Positions 54,045 through 62,977 of a stretch of DNA of 64,000 nt are shown here, in pieces. Location: NCBI RefSeq assembly GCF_030067675.1, contig NZ_JASJEV010000003.1:1-64000 (forward strand), in the 5' to 3' direction. Both the position numbers and the translations under genes were made by a program. The notes below the pieces were generated by a model. That model was not told where the DNA came from. It did not search any database and saw only the letters and a program-made list of their open reading frames with translations. Each line of letters begins with the position of its first letter. Within the stretch, counting starts at the first letter, position 1. Origin of the DNA: Chelatococcus albus. Lineage in GTDB: Bacteria; Pseudomonadota; Alphaproteobacteria; Rhizobiales; Beijerinckiaceae.

Positions 54045-54245
54045 CTGCTGAGGATTGCTGCGCCTCCTGCGTCGTTGTCGGAACGTCGCACAGCCGTTCG
54101 TCCTTGGGACGGACCCATGGATCGAGGAAGGCCGGCGCCGGAGCGCGACCTGTCTTGCGGATCTTCCTTCCGAGCCAGGGCCCGGGGGCGTTGGCATGGC
54201 CACGCGATTTTCTTGAATGTCGTTGATTTTGACGAGGAGATGACG

Positions 54246-54728
54246 ATGAACAGCGAACCCCGGAAGGAACATGCCTGGCTGCACAAATTCGTCGGCGAGT
54301 GGGCCTACGAGGGCGAGTGCGTCATGGGCCCGGATCAGCCGCCGGCGAAGGCCACGGGCCTGGAGACCGTCCGCTCGCTCGGCGGCCTTTGGGTGATGGG
54401 CGAGGGCCAGGGCGAGATGCCCGGCTGCGGGCCTGCGAGTACGGTGATCACGCTCGGCTACGACCCGCAGAAGCAGCGCTTCGTCGGCACCTTCATCGGC
54501 TCGATGATGACGCACTTGTGGATCTATGACGGGGCGCTCGACGCGTCGGGCAAGGTGCTGACACTCGACACCGAGGGGCCGAGTTTCGGCGACAACGGCA
54601 AGATGGCGAGATACCAGGACGTGGTGACGCTCGTGAGCGACGATCACCGGGTGATGACCTCGCGCGTGCTGGAAGAGGACGGCACCTGGCGTGAGTTCAT
54701 GACGGCGCACTACCGGCGCAAGGGATAG
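54246..54728 (+). CDS. DUF1579-family protein
   Basis: A 160-residue cytoplasmic protein: HAWLHKFVGEWAYEGECVMG, ETVRSLGGLWVMGEGQGEM, STVITLGYDPQKQRFVGTFI, typical of DUF1579 lipocalin-like proteins. Function unknown. ATG 54246 has GAGGAG 6 bp upstream; the ATG at 54240 sits on that site. It is 200 bp after ECF42 and may belong to its regulon, since DUF1579 and DGPF genes often occur together. Confidence 0.85.
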   Translation: MNSEPRKEHAWLHKFVGEWAYEGECVMGPDQPPAKATGLETVRSLGGLWVMGEGQGEMPGCGPASTVITLGYDPQKQRFVGTFIGSMMTHLWIYDGALDASGKVLTLDTEGPSFGDNGKMARYQDVVTLVSDDHRVMTSRVLEEDGTWREFMTAHYRRKG

Positions 54729-54733
54729 CCGGC

Positions 54734-55261
54734 TCAGGCTGCGCCCTGCTGCGCCCGGCGTTGCGCCACGACCTCGTCGTAGGCGGCCTGCATCCGGGCG
54801 GCGACGGATGCGCCGCCCGGCTGTGCGCCGGCGCCGGCCGGAGCGCCGAGATGCGTCTCGCGCAGCTCGGACATGAACGCCTCCCACAGCGTCGGCCCGC
54901 CCTCCTCGAGGAGCTGCGCGCGGATGTCCAGCTCCTCGCTCACCGGCAGGTACCTGCGCCCCCAGATCGCCATCTGGGCGAGCACCGGCAACAGCTCGAT
55001 GCCCTGTTCGGTGAGGCTGTAGATCGCCTTCTGCTTGTGGCTAGGATCATCCGCCTTCGTGACGATCCCCTGATCGAGAAGCCTCTTCAGACGGTCGGCG
55101 AGGATGTTGGAGGCAATTCCCTCGTCCGATTGGTTGAGCAGCTCGCGGAAGTGACGCCGGTTGCCGAAGATCATGTCCCGGATGATGAGGAGGCTCCACT
55201 TGTCCCCCAGGATCTCCAGCGTGAGATTGATCGGGCAGCCCGACCTGTGACCGTCCTTCAT
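54734..55261 (-). CDS. HxlR-family transcriptional regulator
   Basis: A 175-residue winged-helix regulator: SGCPINLTLEILGDKWSLLI, IRDMIFGNRRHFRELLNQSD, GIASNILADRLKRLLDQGIV. Cys9 matches the redox-sensing Cys of HxlR/YodB-type proteins (inference). GAGGTG precedes ATG 55261. Convergent with the DUF1579 gene (5 bp between stops). Confidence 0.9.
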   Translation of the reverse strand: MKDGHRSGCPINLTLEILGDKWSLLIIRDMIFGNRRHFRELLNQSDEGIASNILADRLKRLLDQGIVTKADDPSHKQKAIYSLTEQGIELLPVLAQMAIWGRRYLPVSEELDIRAQLLEEGGPTLWEAFMSELRETHLGAPAGAGAQPGGASVAARMQAAYDEVVAQRRAQQGAA

Positions 55262-55496
55262 CCGTCACCTCGATTGCAGCCACTGCATTATCGGAATGCG
55301 CCCGCACCAATATACAACTGGTTGCCAAAGCGAATCATCCGATTGAGCCATGCCCCCGCCGGACGTTCTTCGGCAATGGCGGGACTGTGCGACCGGTGGA
55401 GCGGACCACCGGCCGCTTCGCCCTTGAGAGGGCCCGACGGGCGTCCTATGTCACGCGCCGGGGCGGAGCAAATCATCTTGGCGGGCGGAGGGCACG

Positions 55497-56372
55497 ATGC
55501 CGGCGGCTCATCTTGCGGATCGCGGCGTGGTGAAAGTGGCGGGCGACGACGCCCGGCACTTCCTGCACAACCTCGTCACGAGCGACGTCGCCCGGCTCGA
55601 TGCCGGGGCGGCGAGGCTTGCCGCACTCCTGTCGCCGCAGGGCAAGATCCTCTTCGACTTCCTCGTCGTCGCCGCCCCCGAGAGTCACGGCGGCGGCTTT
55701 CTGCTCGACGCGCCGCTCCCCCTTGTCGGCGATCTCGTCAAGCGCCTCAACTTCTACAAGCTGCGCGCCAAGGTCATCGTCGAAGACCTGTCGGAGGTGC
55801 TGGCCGTCGCCGCCTTCTGGGACATGCCCGGCACGCCGGGCGACGACTTCGGCCTCGTCTTCGCCGACCCGCGCCTGTCGGCGCTCGGCCAACGGGCCAT
55901 CGGCGAGCGGATGCGCATCGAGGCACTGGGCACGGAGGCTGGCCCTCTCTATCACGCCCGCCGGATCGCGCTCGGCGTGCCGGAGGGTGGCAAGGATTTC
56001 GCCTACGGCGACGCCTTCCCGCATGAGGCTCTGATGGATGCGCTGGGCGGCGTCGACTTCGGCAAGGGCTGCTATGTCGGTCAGGAGGTGGTGTCGCGCA
56101 TGCAGCACCGCGGTACGGCGCGCACGCGTATCCTGCCCGTCGTCTTCCGCGACGGTTTCGTCTGCGAGGACGGGGCCGAGGTGCTCGCCGGGGCCAAGCC
56201 CGCGGGCCATGTCGGCTCCACCGCCAACGGGCGCGCCCTCGCCATGCTGCGCCTCGACCGCCTGGCGGACGCCTTCGCCGCCGGCGAGGCGATCACCGCT
56301 GGCGGGCTCGCGCTCATCGTCGAGAAGCCTGCTTTCGCGCAGTTCGAGGTGCCGGCGCCGGCGGAGGCGTGA
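55497..56372 (+). CDS. ygfZ: Folate-binding protein YgfZ (Fe-S cluster maintenance)
   Basis: A 291-residue GcvT-like protein with the family motif KGCYVGQEVVSRMQHRGTAR, whose Cys is needed for YgfZ function, and an N-terminal HFLHNLVTSDVARLDAGAAR. It acts with tetrahydrofolate in repair or assembly of certain iron-sulphur enzymes. GGAGG is 5 bp before ATG 55497. The 235-bp region between it and hxlR is divergent and contains promoters for both. Confidence 0.93.
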   Translation: MPAAHLADRGVVKVAGDDARHFLHNLVTSDVARLDAGAARLAALLSPQGKILFDFLVVAAPESHGGGFLLDAPLPLVGDLVKRLNFYKLRAKVIVEDLSEVLAVAAFWDMPGTPGDDFGLVFADPRLSALGQRAIGERMRIEALGTEAGPLYHARRIALGVPEGGKDFAYGDAFPHEALMDALGGVDFGKGCYVGQEVVSRMQHRGTARTRILPVVFRDGFVCEDGAEVLAGAKPAGHVGSTANGRALAMLRLDRLADAFAAGEAITAGGLALIVEKPAFAQFEVPAPAEA

Positions 56373-56488
56373 CGGCGGAGCGCCGGCAGGCGGGCGATGC
56401 CCTTGCCGGTCCTTCCGTACCGCGGCATAACGACGGCGGCCTGTCCTGCTGCCAGGAGTTGTCAGGAGCGGGGCATTAAGGGCACCGT

Positions 56489-57097
56489 ATGACAAGCGAT
56501 CTCATTGTCCATCCCGACGGCAAGGCTCGCTGCCGCTGGCCGGGGACCGATCCGCTCTATGTCGCCTATCACGACAGCGAGTGGGGCGTGCCCGAGTACG
56601 ACGATCGCGCCCTCTTCGAGAAGCTGATCCTCGACGGCTTCCAGGCCGGCCTTTCCTGGATCACCATTCTCCGCAAGCGCGACAACTTCCGCCGCGCCTT
56701 CGCCGGCTTCGAGCCGGAGGCGATCGTGCGCTTCGACGAGCACAAGCTCGCGGCGCTCATGGCCGACGCGGGCATCGTGCGCAACCGCGCCAAGATCGTC
56801 GGTACCGTGGCGAGCGCGCGCGCCTATCTCTCCATCCAGGAGAAGCGGGGCTTTGCGAACTTCCTGTGGGATTTCCTGGATGGCCGCACGATGCAGAACA
56901 GCTTCCGCTCCATGAGCGAGGTGCCGACCGAGACGCTGGCGGCCGAGCGCATGTCGAAGGCGCTGAAACAGGCGGGCTTCACCTTCTGCGGGCCGACCAT
57001 CGTCTATGCCTTCATGCAGGCGGTGGGCATGGTCAACGACCATCTCGTCGGCTGTTTCCGCCACGCCGAATGCGCGGCGCTCGCGCGGGACGTCTGA
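56489..57097 (+). CDS. tag: DNA-3-methyladenine glycosylase I
   Basis: A 202-residue base-excision repair enzyme removing 3-methyladenine. Conserved: RCRWPGTDPLYVAYHDSEWG (first zinc Cys and His), FEKLILDGFQAGLSWITILR (catalytic Glu), FTFCGPTIVYAFMQAVGMVN, DHLVGCFRHAEC (remaining zinc ligands). Its stop overlaps the start of the HD-domain gene (TGATG). Confidence 0.95.
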   Translation: MTSDLIVHPDGKARCRWPGTDPLYVAYHDSEWGVPEYDDRALFEKLILDGFQAGLSWITILRKRDNFRRAFAGFEPEAIVRFDEHKLAALMADAGIVRNRAKIVGTVASARAYLSIQEKRGFANFLWDFLDGRTMQNSFRSMSEVPTETLAAERMSKALKQAGFTFCGPTIVYAFMQAVGMVNDHLVGCFRHAECAALARDV

Positions 57098-57756
57098 TGC
57101 CGCCGGACACGCCGCCCGACGGGAAGCGATCATCGCCCAAGAGGACGCCAAGGGGAGGCCGTGCGAAGGAGCCGCGCGCCTGGCAGCGGATGCTCTCCGG
57201 GCGTCGCCTCGACCTCCTCGATCCATCGCCGCTCGACATTGAGATCGAGGACATCGCCCACGGCCTTGCCCGGGTGGCGCGTTGGAACGGCCAGACGACG
57301 GGGCCGCACATCTTCTCGGTCGCCCAGCACTCCCTGCTCGTCGAGGCGATCGCCAGCACCCTGCACGCGGAGCTCTCGGACAAGGCAAAGCTCGCCATTC
57401 TCCTGCACGATGCGCCGGAATACGTCATCGGCGACATGATCTCGCCCTTCAAGGTCGTGCTCGGCGACGCCTACAAGGTTTTCGAGCAGCGCCTGCTCGA
57501 GGCCATCCACATTCGCTTCGGCCTGCCGGCCGTGCTGCCGGCGGCGCTCCTGCGCACGACGAAGAGAGCCGACCACATCGCCGCCTTCCTCGAGGCGACC
57601 CGGCTCGCCGGCTTCGCCCGGGAGGAAGCCCTCAGGTTCTTCGGCCGGCCGCAGCCCTTGCCCCGGGCGATCGACGCCTATCTCGCGCCCTGGGGCGCCG
57701 ACGAGGCCAAGGCACGCTTCCTGGCGCGCTTCGAGGAGCTCTGCCCGCCGGCCTGA
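57097..57756 (+). CDS. HD-domain hydrolase (YfbR-like)
   Basis: A 219-residue HD-superfamily protein: SVAQHSLLVEAI and LLHDAPEYVIGDMISPFK provide the metal-binding His, His-Asp and Asp. Related proteins are nucleotide phosphohydrolases. It has a basic N-terminal tail of about 30 residues. ATG 57097 overlaps the tag stop codon, so it is co-translated; a role in nucleotide clean-up next to DNA repair is possible. Confidence 0.87.
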   Translation: MPPDTPPDGKRSSPKRTPRGGRAKEPRAWQRMLSGRRLDLLDPSPLDIEIEDIAHGLARVARWNGQTTGPHIFSVAQHSLLVEAIASTLHAELSDKAKLAILLHDAPEYVIGDMISPFKVVLGDAYKVFEQRLLEAIHIRFGLPAVLPAALLRTTKRADHIAAFLEATRLAGFAREEALRFFGRPQPLPRAIDAYLAPWGADEAKARFLARFEELCPPA

Positions 57757-57831
57757 GCGCGGCAATGTCACCGAATCGCCCTACATAAGGAGCAAGAGTC
57801 CGCTTCACGCGGCACCGCACGGAGCCCGCGC

Positions 57832-58344
57832 ATGTCGACCTTGCACGTTTGCCCCCTATCCCGCCTCGCATCGACGGTCGCGCTGACCGGTGCGAGCCAC
57901 ATCGTGACCCTCATCAACATGGGCACACCGGTGGAGCGGCCGGCCAGCATCCCGGTCAGCCGACATCTCTTCATCGGCGTGAGCGACATCACCGAGCCGC
58001 TCGAGGGGCACGTGTTGCCCGGCGAGGAGCACGTCACCCGCCTGCTCGACTTCGTGCACGGCTGGGAGCGCGAGAAGCCGCTCGTCGTGCATTGCTACGC
58101 CGGCATCAGCCGCTCGACGGCGGCCGCCTTCATCACCGCCTGCGCGCTCAGCCCCACGCGCGATGAACAGGCCATCGCCGAAACCCTGCGCCGCGCCTCG
58201 CCGACGGCGACGCCCAATCCACGCCTCGTCGCAACAGCCGATGCGCTCCTCGGCCGGGACGGGCGCATGGTGGCGGCCATCGCCTCCATCGGCCGCGGCG
58301 CCGAGGCGTTCGAGGGTGAGCCGTTCATGCTGCCGCTCGCGTGA
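57832..58344 (+). CDS. Protein tyrosine phosphatase-like (dual-specificity fold)
   Basis: A 170-residue protein with the P-loop HCYAGISRSTAAAFITACAL (Cys-x5-Arg) and an upstream conserved Asp region (GVSDITEPLEG). Bacterial members dephosphorylate proteins, nucleotides or inositol phosphates. CGGAG is about 7 bp before ATG 57832. It is followed closely by the Nudix/NAD-regulator gene, likely one operon. Confidence 0.87.
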   Translation: MSTLHVCPLSRLASTVALTGASHIVTLINMGTPVERPASIPVSRHLFIGVSDITEPLEGHVLPGEEHVTRLLDFVHGWEREKPLVVHCYAGISRSTAAAFITACALSPTRDEQAIAETLRRASPTATPNPRLVATADALLGRDGRMVAAIASIGRGAEAFEGEPFMLPLA

Positions 58345-58375
58345 GCGGGCGATCGCGAGGTCGCACGGCCTCGAA

Positions 58376-59401
58376 ATGCCCCTTCGCCTCCCTCCCATGG
58401 GCCGATCCCGCATGCCTGCCGAAGCGCCGAGGACTCCCATCGAGATCGAGCTCGCCGCGGCCATTGTCGCTGTGCGCGGTGACCAGCCGCAGATCCTCGT
58501 GGCACGGCCGGGCGGCGAGGACCGGACGCCGGGCCTGCCGTCGGGCGCCTTCAACCCGCTCGCCCACCGCACCTTCGAGATCGGCCTGCGGGCCTGGGTG
58601 GCGGAACAGACGAGCCTCTCCCTCGGCTATGTCGAACAGCTCTACACATTCGGCGACCGCGGCCGCCACGCGCGGCGGGAGGACACGGGGCCCCATGTCG
58701 TCTCCGTCGGCTATCTCGCCCTGACGCGCATGGGTGCACAGCAGGGCCAGCTCTCCGCAAGCGCAGGCTTCCAGCCCTGGTATCACTTCTTTCCCTGGGA
58801 AGACTGGCGCAACGGGCGCCCGCCACTGCTCGACAAGGCCCTGCTGCCGGAGCTCGAGGCCTGGGCGGCCGACCTCGCGGCCGAGCGGGACGAGCGCCCG
58901 CGCCGGGCCCTCTCGCGCCGCGAGCGCCTGCGGCTGTGCTTCGGCACCGAGGGCAGCCCCTGGGACGAGGAGAAGGTGCTCGAGCGCTATGAGCTTCTTT
59001 ACGAGGCGGGCCTCGTGGCCGAGGCGGCGCGCGACGGCCGCCGCGCGGCCCTCGCCAGACACGCCGCAACGCCGCTCGGCGAGGCCATGCGCTTCGACCA
59101 TCGCCGCATCCTGGCGACGGCGATCAGCCGCCTGCGCGCCAAGCTCAAGTACCGGCCAGTGGTCTTCGAGCTGATGCCCGCCGCCTTCACCCTGACCGAA
59201 CTGCAACATGCCGTCGAGGCGATCTCGGGCCGCCACCTGCACAAGCAGAACTTCCGCCGGCTCGTGGAAGGCACCGCCCTCGTCGAGCCGACGGGCGAGA
59301 CGATCGGCACCGCGGGCCGCCCGGCGGCGCTCTTCCGCTTCCGCCGCGAGGTCCTGCAGGAACGCCCGGCACCTGGCCTGCGCCTCGGCGCACGTGGCTG
59401 A
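58376..59401 (+). CDS. Nudix-domain 'NAD regulator' protein (NrtR-related)
   Basis: A 341-residue protein. The N-terminal half is Nudix-like (PGLPSGAFNPLAHRTFEIGL) but lacks the catalytic Nudix box glutamates, so it probably binds rather than cleaves. The C-terminal half has a winged-helix part (FELMPAAFTLTELQHAVEAI, SGRHLHKQNFRRLVEGTALV). This is the layout of NrtR-like NAD-metabolism regulators and of the alphaproteobacterial group called 'NAD regulator'. No NAD gene is adjacent. ATG 58376 is used; ATG 58397 and 58412 are possible. Confidence 0.78.
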   Translation: MPLRLPPMGRSRMPAEAPRTPIEIELAAAIVAVRGDQPQILVARPGGEDRTPGLPSGAFNPLAHRTFEIGLRAWVAEQTSLSLGYVEQLYTFGDRGRHARREDTGPHVVSVGYLALTRMGAQQGQLSASAGFQPWYHFFPWEDWRNGRPPLLDKALLPELEAWAADLAAERDERPRRALSRRERLRLCFGTEGSPWDEEKVLERYELLYEAGLVAEAARDGRRAALARHAATPLGEAMRFDHRRILATAISRLRAKLKYRPVVFELMPAAFTLTELQHAVEAISGRHLHKQNFRRLVEGTALVEPTGETIGTAGRPAALFRFRREVLQERPAPGLRLGARG

Positions 59402-59513
59402 GCCCGGCGTCGCGCGCCGGCGCGCTTCCCTCATCGGCCCGAGGCGCCGGCGACCCCGGGCGGATGGCCCCGGCGACGCTCAGGTCGAAGGGGCCACCAG
59501 CCCCGTTGAGACG

Positions 59514-59822
59514 CTACTCGCAGATCTCGACGCGCCGCATGACGCCGCGGATCCGTTCGCGCACGAAATAGCAGCTCGGCTCAACCGTGACCGGGCGCAC
59601 GTAGGTCGGCGCGGGATAGACCGCAACCGGCTCGCCCGGGACGACATAGGTCCGCGGATAGGTGGCTGCCTGCGCAGCCGCCCCGAGGCCGACGCCGCCG
59701 ATGCCCGCCCCGACGATCGCCGGGATGACCCACGCTGGATAGGCCGAAGCCCCGGTCGAAACCGATGCTGCCGCCGCCGCGATGGCCGCGACCGACGTCA
59801 AGGTAACAAGTGCTTTCCTCAT
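59514..59822 (-). CDS. Small secreted Pro/Tyr-rich protein
   Basis: A 102-residue protein with a clear signal peptide (KALVTLTSVAAIAAAAASVS, cleavage near TGASA), a Gly/Ala-rich stretch (VGAGIGGVGLGAAAQAAT), a Pro/Val/Tyr segment and a basic C-terminus with two Cys (CYFVRERIRGVMRRVEIC). Function unknown; such small envelope proteins are common in Rhizobiales. GGAGG is 7 bp before ATG 59822. Confidence 0.75.
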   Translation of the reverse strand: MRKALVTLTSVAAIAAAAASVSTGASAYPAWVIPAIVGAGIGGVGLGAAAQAATYPRTYVVPGEPVAVYPAPTYVRPVTVEPSCYFVRERIRGVMRRVEICE

Positions 59823-60234
59823 GACTTCGCCTCCACTGAAATCGCGCGGCGAGGCCATATCCTGACCAGTCAGCCAGATTGGCCAATATTCACGCTGCCA
59901 ACATGGCAATCATCTCGATCGATACTGCCGCGCCTTCCAGCCCCCTGGAAAGGGATCATCGTTCTGAGATGGGAAGCGACCAGGCGCCTGCAACCGCCAA
60001 GTGTGGCAACATGGTGATAATATTGAGGAAATACCATGGAACACGCGCCTTCACGCGGCAGGCGATACTGAAGCCGCCCCGACCCGGCCGGTTGAGTGGC
60101 GCCGCGGCGGGTGGGCCGATGGCATTCGGCGATTTTGAGAGTCTACTTGTCGCCCCGGATGGGTAACATCGGGTGGATGTGACCCTCCGGTATGTTCCTG
60201 CCTCTCCCAGGTCCTTCGGTCTCAGGGGCTCGCG
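59823..60234. other. Divergent intergenic region with TGCCA-N3-TGGCA motif
   Basis: 412 bp between the small secreted protein and the DUF2339 gene. AT-richer than the average here. It contains TGCCA-ACA-TGGCA at 59896-59908 and a similar GGCAACATGGTGATAATATT near 60005, possibly two copies of one site. No gene is seen. Confidence 0.4.
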
Positions 60235-62937
60235 TTGGCTACGGAAATCGCACTCATCCTCCTGGTCGCTCTGGCGTTTCCGGTCGCCGCCATCGCCGGC
60301 CTTCTCCTCGCCCTCGGGCTGCGGCGCCGCACGGCGGCCCTCGAACTGCGCCTGACGCGTCTCGAGGCACAGATCGCAGCTGCAGTTGTTCCGCCCGCCC
60401 GGATTGAGGAAGCCCCCTCCCCACCCGAAGAGGCGGCCGCGCCGCCGGAAGAGGAAACGACGCCGGAGCGCCTGGAGCCGGCCGCCGATGAACCGCCGGC
60501 CGAAGCATTGCGCCCCGCTCCGCCACACGCCGCGCCGGCGCCCCCGGATTTCGAGGAGCAGCTCGGGTCGCGCTGGGCCGTCTGGGTTGGCGGAGTGGCG
60601 CTCGCCCTCGGCGGCATCCTGCTCGTGCGCTATTCCATCGAGCAGGGATGGTTCGGTCCGGGGGCCCGCATCGCAGCCGCGGCGCTCTTCTCCCTCGCCC
60701 TCGTCACGGCCGGCGAGTGGTTTCGCCGACAGGAAGGAACCGGCGGGCTCGCCGGCCTGCCCTCCGCCCACGTGCCGGGCGTGCTCACTGCGGCCGGTAC
60801 GATCAGCGCCTTCGCCACCGCCTACGCGGCCCATGCGCTCTACGGCTTCCTCGGCCCGGCGGCAGCTTTCGCCCTTCTCGGTGCGATTGCTGTCGCCACC
60901 ATGATCGCGGCGGCCCTGCACGGGCCGGCGCTCGCCCCGCTGGGGCTCGTCGCCGCCCTCGCGACGCCGCTGCTTGTCGCCAGCGACGAGCCGAAGCCCT
61001 GGCCGGTGGTGATCTACCTCGCCTTCGTCGTCGCGGCGGCTTACGGCCTGGCGCGCCTGCGGCTGTGGCGCCGGCTGGCGCAGGCGAGCGCCGCGGGCGC
61101 CGCCCTGTGGGGCGTGGTCCTCATCCTCGGCGCGGCAACAGGCGAGCATCTGCCGGCAATGACGCACGTCATCGCCCAGACGGCGCTGGCGGCCGCCTTC
61201 CTCGTCGCCGACCCGCATCGCGGCACGTCGGACGATGCCGCCTTGCCGGACTTTCTCGCCCTCGCCGTCATGGCGGCCTTCGCCGCGCTTGCCGTCTTCG
61301 CCGGCGACCTCGCCGGGGACGGCGGCACGCGCGCGGCCTTCACCGGGGTCGTCGCCGCCTTGCAACTCGTCGCCGGGCTCGCCTTCGCCCCCGCGGCGGG
61401 GACGACACTCCTCGCAGCGGCCGTCACCGCCGCCGCGCTCGCCCTCTGGCCGGTCGCGCGGCTCGCCGCCGCCGAACAGCCGACGGTGCTGCCGGGCCCG
61501 GGCGGCGTGCCCCAGCCCGAGGCGCTGACGTTCTACCTCGGCTTCGCCACGGTCGCCGGCCTGGCCATCGGGGCGGCGGCGCTCCGCCGGCTCGCCAGGG
61601 GCCCGAGGCTGCCGCTCGTCACCGCCGCCTTCTACGCCGCCGCTGCCACGACCGGCGTCCTCGCCCTGCTGCTTGTCGTCTATTGGCGCGTGACGGCCTT
61701 CTCGCGCAGCGTGCCCTTCGGCCTCGCCGCGGGCCTCCTCGCCCTCGCCTTCGTCGGCGCGACGCACCTCCTGCGGCAGCGCGACGACGGCACCTCGCCG
61801 GCGATCCGCCTGGGTATCGGCGCGACCGCCTCCGCCGCGCTCGCGGCGCTGGCGCTCGGCCTCACCTTCGCGCTCGACAAGGGCATGCTGACGGTGGCCT
61901 TCGCGCTGTCGGCGCTCGCCGCCGCCTTTGTCGCCAATCGCGTCGGGATCCCGGCCTTGCGCCATGCGGTGGGCGGCGTCGGCCTCGTCGTTCTCGGCCG
62001 GATCGCCTGGGATCCCACGATCGCGGGGGACGACCTCGGCAGGACGCCGATCCTCAACTGGCTCCTGTGGGGCTACGGCATGCCGGCGGCCTCCTTCTGG
62101 TCGGCCGCGCAGATCCTCGCGCGCGATGGACGCGACCGCGTCACGCGGCTCTGCGAGAGCCTCGCCATCCTCTTCGCCGCGCTGCTCGTGTTCTTCGAGA
62201 TCCGGCACTTCGTGCACGACGGCGACCCCTTTGCGCCGGACACCGGCCATGTCGAGACGGGGCTCTTCGCGACGACGGGCCTCCTCTTCTCCCTCGCCAT
62301 GGTGCGCCTCGACGCCGCCCGGCCGGACGTCGTCTACCGCTTGGCATCGCTGGCCTTCGGCGCCTGTACCTTGATCGTGGCGGGGTTCGGCCTCGCCGCC
62401 GGCCAGAATCCCCTGTTCACCGGCGAGTCCGTTGAGGGCGGAGCGCTCGTCAACTCGCTCCTCGTGTCCTACCTCCTCCCGGCCGTCGCCGCGGCGGCGT
62501 TGGCCCTCGTCGCGCGGCAGACGCGCCCACAGTGGTACGTGCGCACGGCCGCCGTCGTCGCGCTCGCGCTGCACGTTCTCTATACGGGCCTCGAAATCCG
62601 CCGCCTCTTCCAGGGCGACGTGGTCGCCCTCTGGCGGCCGACCGGCCAGGCGGAACTGTGGGCCTATTCGGCGGCGCTCATCGTCGTCGGCGCCCTCATC
62701 CTCGCCGTCGGGCTCCTGCGCGGCAACCGCTTCCTGCGGCTCGCCTCCGCGCCCTACATCCTCGCGGCCGTCCTCAAGGTCTTCCTCTTCGACCTCGCCA
62801 ATCTGGAGGGGGCGCTGCGCGCCCTCTCCTTCATCGGCCTCGGTCTCGTGCTGGTGGCGATCGGCCTCGCCTACCAGCGCCTTCTGGCGCGGCGGCCGGA
62901 TCAGGCCGCGCAGACCCCGGGCGCACCGGGCGCGTGA
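60235..62937 (+). CDS. DUF2339 large membrane protein
   Basis: A 900-residue protein with a first transmembrane helix, a short coiled coil plus Pro/Glu/Ala-rich linker (about residues 30-105), the conserved LGSRWAVWVGGVALALGGIL start of DUF2339, and about 25 further hydrophobic segments up to the C-terminus (FLFDLANLEGALRALSFIGL). Function is unknown. TTG 60235 is the most likely start, with AGGGGC upstream. It appears to be a single gene. Confidence 0.88.
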   Translation: MATEIALILLVALAFPVAAIAGLLLALGLRRRTAALELRLTRLEAQIAAAVVPPARIEEAPSPPEEAAAPPEEETTPERLEPAADEPPAEALRPAPPHAAPAPPDFEEQLGSRWAVWVGGVALALGGILLVRYSIEQGWFGPGARIAAAALFSLALVTAGEWFRRQEGTGGLAGLPSAHVPGVLTAAGTISAFATAYAAHALYGFLGPAAAFALLGAIAVATMIAAALHGPALAPLGLVAALATPLLVASDEPKPWPVVIYLAFVVAAAYGLARLRLWRRLAQASAAGAALWGVVLILGAATGEHLPAMTHVIAQTALAAAFLVADPHRGTSDDAALPDFLALAVMAAFAALAVFAGDLAGDGGTRAAFTGVVAALQLVAGLAFAPAAGTTLLAAAVTAAALALWPVARLAAAEQPTVLPGPGGVPQPEALTFYLGFATVAGLAIGAAALRRLARGPRLPLVTAAFYAAAATTGVLALLLVVYWRVTAFSRSVPFGLAAGLLALAFVGATHLLRQRDDGTSPAIRLGIGATASAALAALALGLTFALDKGMLTVAFALSALAAAFVANRVGIPALRHAVGGVGLVVLGRIAWDPTIAGDDLGRTPILNWLLWGYGMPAASFWSAAQILARDGRDRVTRLCESLAILFAALLVFFEIRHFVHDGDPFAPDTGHVETGLFATTGLLFSLAMVRLDAARPDVVYRLASLAFGACTLIVAGFGLAAGQNPLFTGESVEGGALVNSLLVSYLLPAVAAAALALVARQTRPQWYVRTAAVVALALHVLYTGLEIRRLFQGDVVALWRPTGQAELWAYSAALIVVGALILAVGLLRGNRFLRLASAPYILAAVLKVFLFDLANLEGALRALSFIGLGLVLVAIGLAYQRLLARRPDQAAQTPGAPGA

Positions 62938-62977
62938 GCCAGGCGCCGGCGCCTCGGTCGGCGCCGGCGGAGAGCCA

